Assembly: GCF_000013025.1 (NCBI RefSeq) | Contig: NC_008358.1 | Span: 2,914,001-2,978,000, forward strand | DNA: 64,000 nt | Origin: Hyphomonas neptunium ATCC 15444 | GTDB lineage: Bacteria; Pseudomonadota; Alphaproteobacteria; Caulobacterales; Hyphomonadaceae | Direction of reading: 5' to 3' | Part shown: in pieces, positions 62,254 to 64,000 of the stretch | How the letters are laid out: every line of letters starts with the position of its first letter | Numbering within the stretch: the first letter of the stretch is position 1 | Notes under the pieces: model-generated | The model's input: the letters and a program-made list of their open reading frames with translations, nothing else | Databases searched by the model: none | Told to the model about the DNA's origin: nothing | Made by a program: the position numbers and the translations under genes

Positions 62254-62652
62254 CTAGGAGGTGTCGGCGGTGGCCGTGAGGGCGGAGGCCCCCTTCGTCA
62301 GGGCGCTGCGCGCCCTGCCACTTCCCCCGCTTGTGCAGGGGAAGATAAGGCGTCGTGCTTCGGGGAGAAGGTCTGCGGGAACGGAACTCGACCAGACAGG
62401 GTCGCTCCACGGTTTGCGTGTGGGCGCCAGTGGTCTGTAGGCGGAGGGGCTGGGATCGCGGTCGCCGAGGAAGGCGATGGTGACAAAGCCCCACCAGTTT
62501 ACATCCACCAAGGCCTCGCGGCAGCCGAGCGTGGCGATGTATTTCGACGCGCGGATCAGTTGCCAGAACAGCACCGGCCAGAAGAAGGGGTGCACCAGGT
62601 CAAAGAACCCGGCGAAGTCTGGATGTCTGCGGAGGCGCATCAAGCTCGGCAT
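62254..62652 (-). CDS. Small membrane-like protein of the three-member family with repeat-encoded tail
   Basis: A 132-residue protein, nearly the same length as the paralogue at 51327. The family core is W25-P26...Q31-L32, W54-G55-x-V57 and W82-S-D84-P-V-W87. The tail from about residue 98 is encoded by a palindromic repeat (GC-rich hairpins at 62290-62345) and ends with the same 15 bases as the paralogue, CCGACACCTCCTAGC. The ATG at 62652 is chosen because the conserved promoter sits directly upstream; ATG 62640 is an alternative. Function unknown. Confidence 0.58.
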   Translation of the reverse strand: MPSLMRLRRHPDFAGFFDLVHPFFWPVLFWQLIRASKYIATLGCREALVDVNWWGFVTIAFLGDRDPSPSAYRPLAPTRKPWSDPVWSSSVPADLLPEARRLIFPCTSGGSGRARSALTKGASALTATADTS

Positions 62653-62659
62653 GGGGACG

Positions 62660-62665
62660 AGTATA
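62660..62665 (-). promoter_or_regulatory. Candidate -10 box of leaderless promoter
   Basis: TATACT on the minus strand ends seven bases before ATG 62652. The sequence CACCCTCCG-N4-CGGA upstream matches that before 51327. Confidence 0.45.
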
Positions 62666-62776
62666 TGTCCGCGGGCGGAGGGTGTGGGGAGGATTTGCGG
62701 AAGTTTTTTGCAAGGGGTTGATTGGGATGGGGATTTTTGGGGCGGCGGGGGTTGGGTTTGTTGGATAAGGCGGAGG

Positions 62777-62827
62777 CCCTCACCTCCCATCGCTACGCGA
62801 TGGGCCCCTCCTCTCCCAGAGGGAGAG
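62777..62827. repeat. Left half of a palindromic element interrupted by an IS
   Basis: Starts CCCTCACCTCCCAT and contains a CCCATCGC-type hairpin and the CTCTCCC arm, matching the reverse complement of the intact element at 51123-51218. The rest of that element continues at 63968. Confidence 0.65.
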
Positions 62828-62842
62828 CGACTGTGTTCGCTT

Positions 62843-63782
<940 letters not shown>

Positions 63783-63967
63783 ATCCCGACCTTGCGCATG
63801 CGGGCTTCGCTTTCGCCGGCCCAAGCGACTGTCCGGGGTGATGACCAAGGCGGATGAGGCGACACGCTCTCCCACGGGCTTGGTGTCCCTCAGGGGTGGG
63901 GTGCTCTCATCCGCTGCCGACCGCGGAAATATAGCAGGCCGGGCAAAAGATGACATACAAGGGGTTT
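63783..63967 (-). ncRNA. Candidate bridge-RNA region of the IS110 element
   Basis: About 185 bases without a credible gene lie before the transposase start, inside the element. In IS110-group elements such as IS621 this end encodes a bridge RNA of about 180 nt. A TATATT box on the minus strand (63933-63928) could be its -10. I did not fold the RNA, so this rests on position and length only. Confidence 0.35.
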
Positions 63968-64000
63968 GGCGTTGTGCTTGCCGGGGCGTGGGAGGTGAGG
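63968..64000. repeat. Right half of the interrupted palindromic element (runs off window)
   Basis: GGCGTTGTGCTTGC followed by GTGGGAGGTGAGG matches the other end of the element at 51123-51218 in reverse complement. The final base of the inverted end is beyond the window. Confidence 0.65.

Overview
The window looks like the chromosome of a GC-rich alphaproteobacterium, most likely of the Hyphomonadaceae/Caulobacterales side. This is inferred from the high GC content, a GTTC-N7-GTTC LexA box between ssb and uvrA, a full TTAA-N7-TTAAC CtrA box after rnhB, a TIGR02301-type protein, and many acyl-CoA dehydrogenase, crotonase and SDR genes. No rRNA, tRNA, CRISPR array, prophage or replication origin was seen. 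Most of the window is ordinary chromosome. It is interrupted by families of short dispersed repeats and, at the right end, one IS110-type element.

Layout. 1-2.6 kb: start-truncated member of a small membrane-protein family, repeats, an SDR, rnhB (carrying an in-frame repeat insertion), a CtrA box and a GIY-YIG protein. 2.6-8 kb: leftward run queA / cyclophilin / coaD / gyrA. 8.2-18.8 kb: kelch lipoprotein, GST, an ssb-class D beta-lactamase unit divergent from uvrA with an SOS box between them, two membrane proteins, and trmFO-ttcA. 18.8-27.9 kb: two ACAD11-like acyl-CoA dehydrogenases, a MATE pump, a TauE-like permease, a LysR regulator, a KefC-like antiporter, tadA and a crotonase. 28-35 kb: rsmD, a patatin, a TrmA-family methyltransferase plus Nudix, an SDR, two very acidic low-complexity exported proteins, nitronate monooxygenase and CorA. 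36-41 kb: sugar dehydrogenase / hydroxyacid dehydrogenase divergent from TIGR02301-ggt-UDG. 41-46.7 kb: TetR divergent from a kinase-like APH gene, an ACAD11-like gene, a zinc alcohol dehydrogenase and a P450. 46.7-51 kb: dapA-smpB with a foreign-looking NIF/FCP1-type phosphatase directly after smpB, and a lytic transglycosylase. 51-64 kb: repeat cluster with the second small-family gene, an aldehyde dehydrogenase, an enoyl-CoA hydratase, a five-gene leftward operon (acyl-CoA dehydrogenase to TfoX-N), thioesterase-SDR, an M1 aminopeptidase lipoprotein, the third small-family gene and the IS110 element.

Three threads stand out. (1) Three paralogous roughly 130-aa genes of unknown function share a promoter whose -10 box lies 6-7 nt before ATG, implying leaderless mRNAs. 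The two complete copies have C-terminal tails encoded by dispersed palindromic repeats. (2) Two helical-period repeat families, a 10-bp GGACA repeat and an 11-bp TTGGAG repeat, recur at several loci and sometimes invade reading frames, including rnhB. (3) The kinase/ACAD/ADH/P450 cluster is the split-gene counterpart of human ACAD10/11 and suggests hydroxy-fatty-acid catabolism. The IS110 element splits one palindromic repeat into two halves, its transposase is frameshifted by one base in a C run, and it keeps a noncoding end of the size expected for a bridge RNA.
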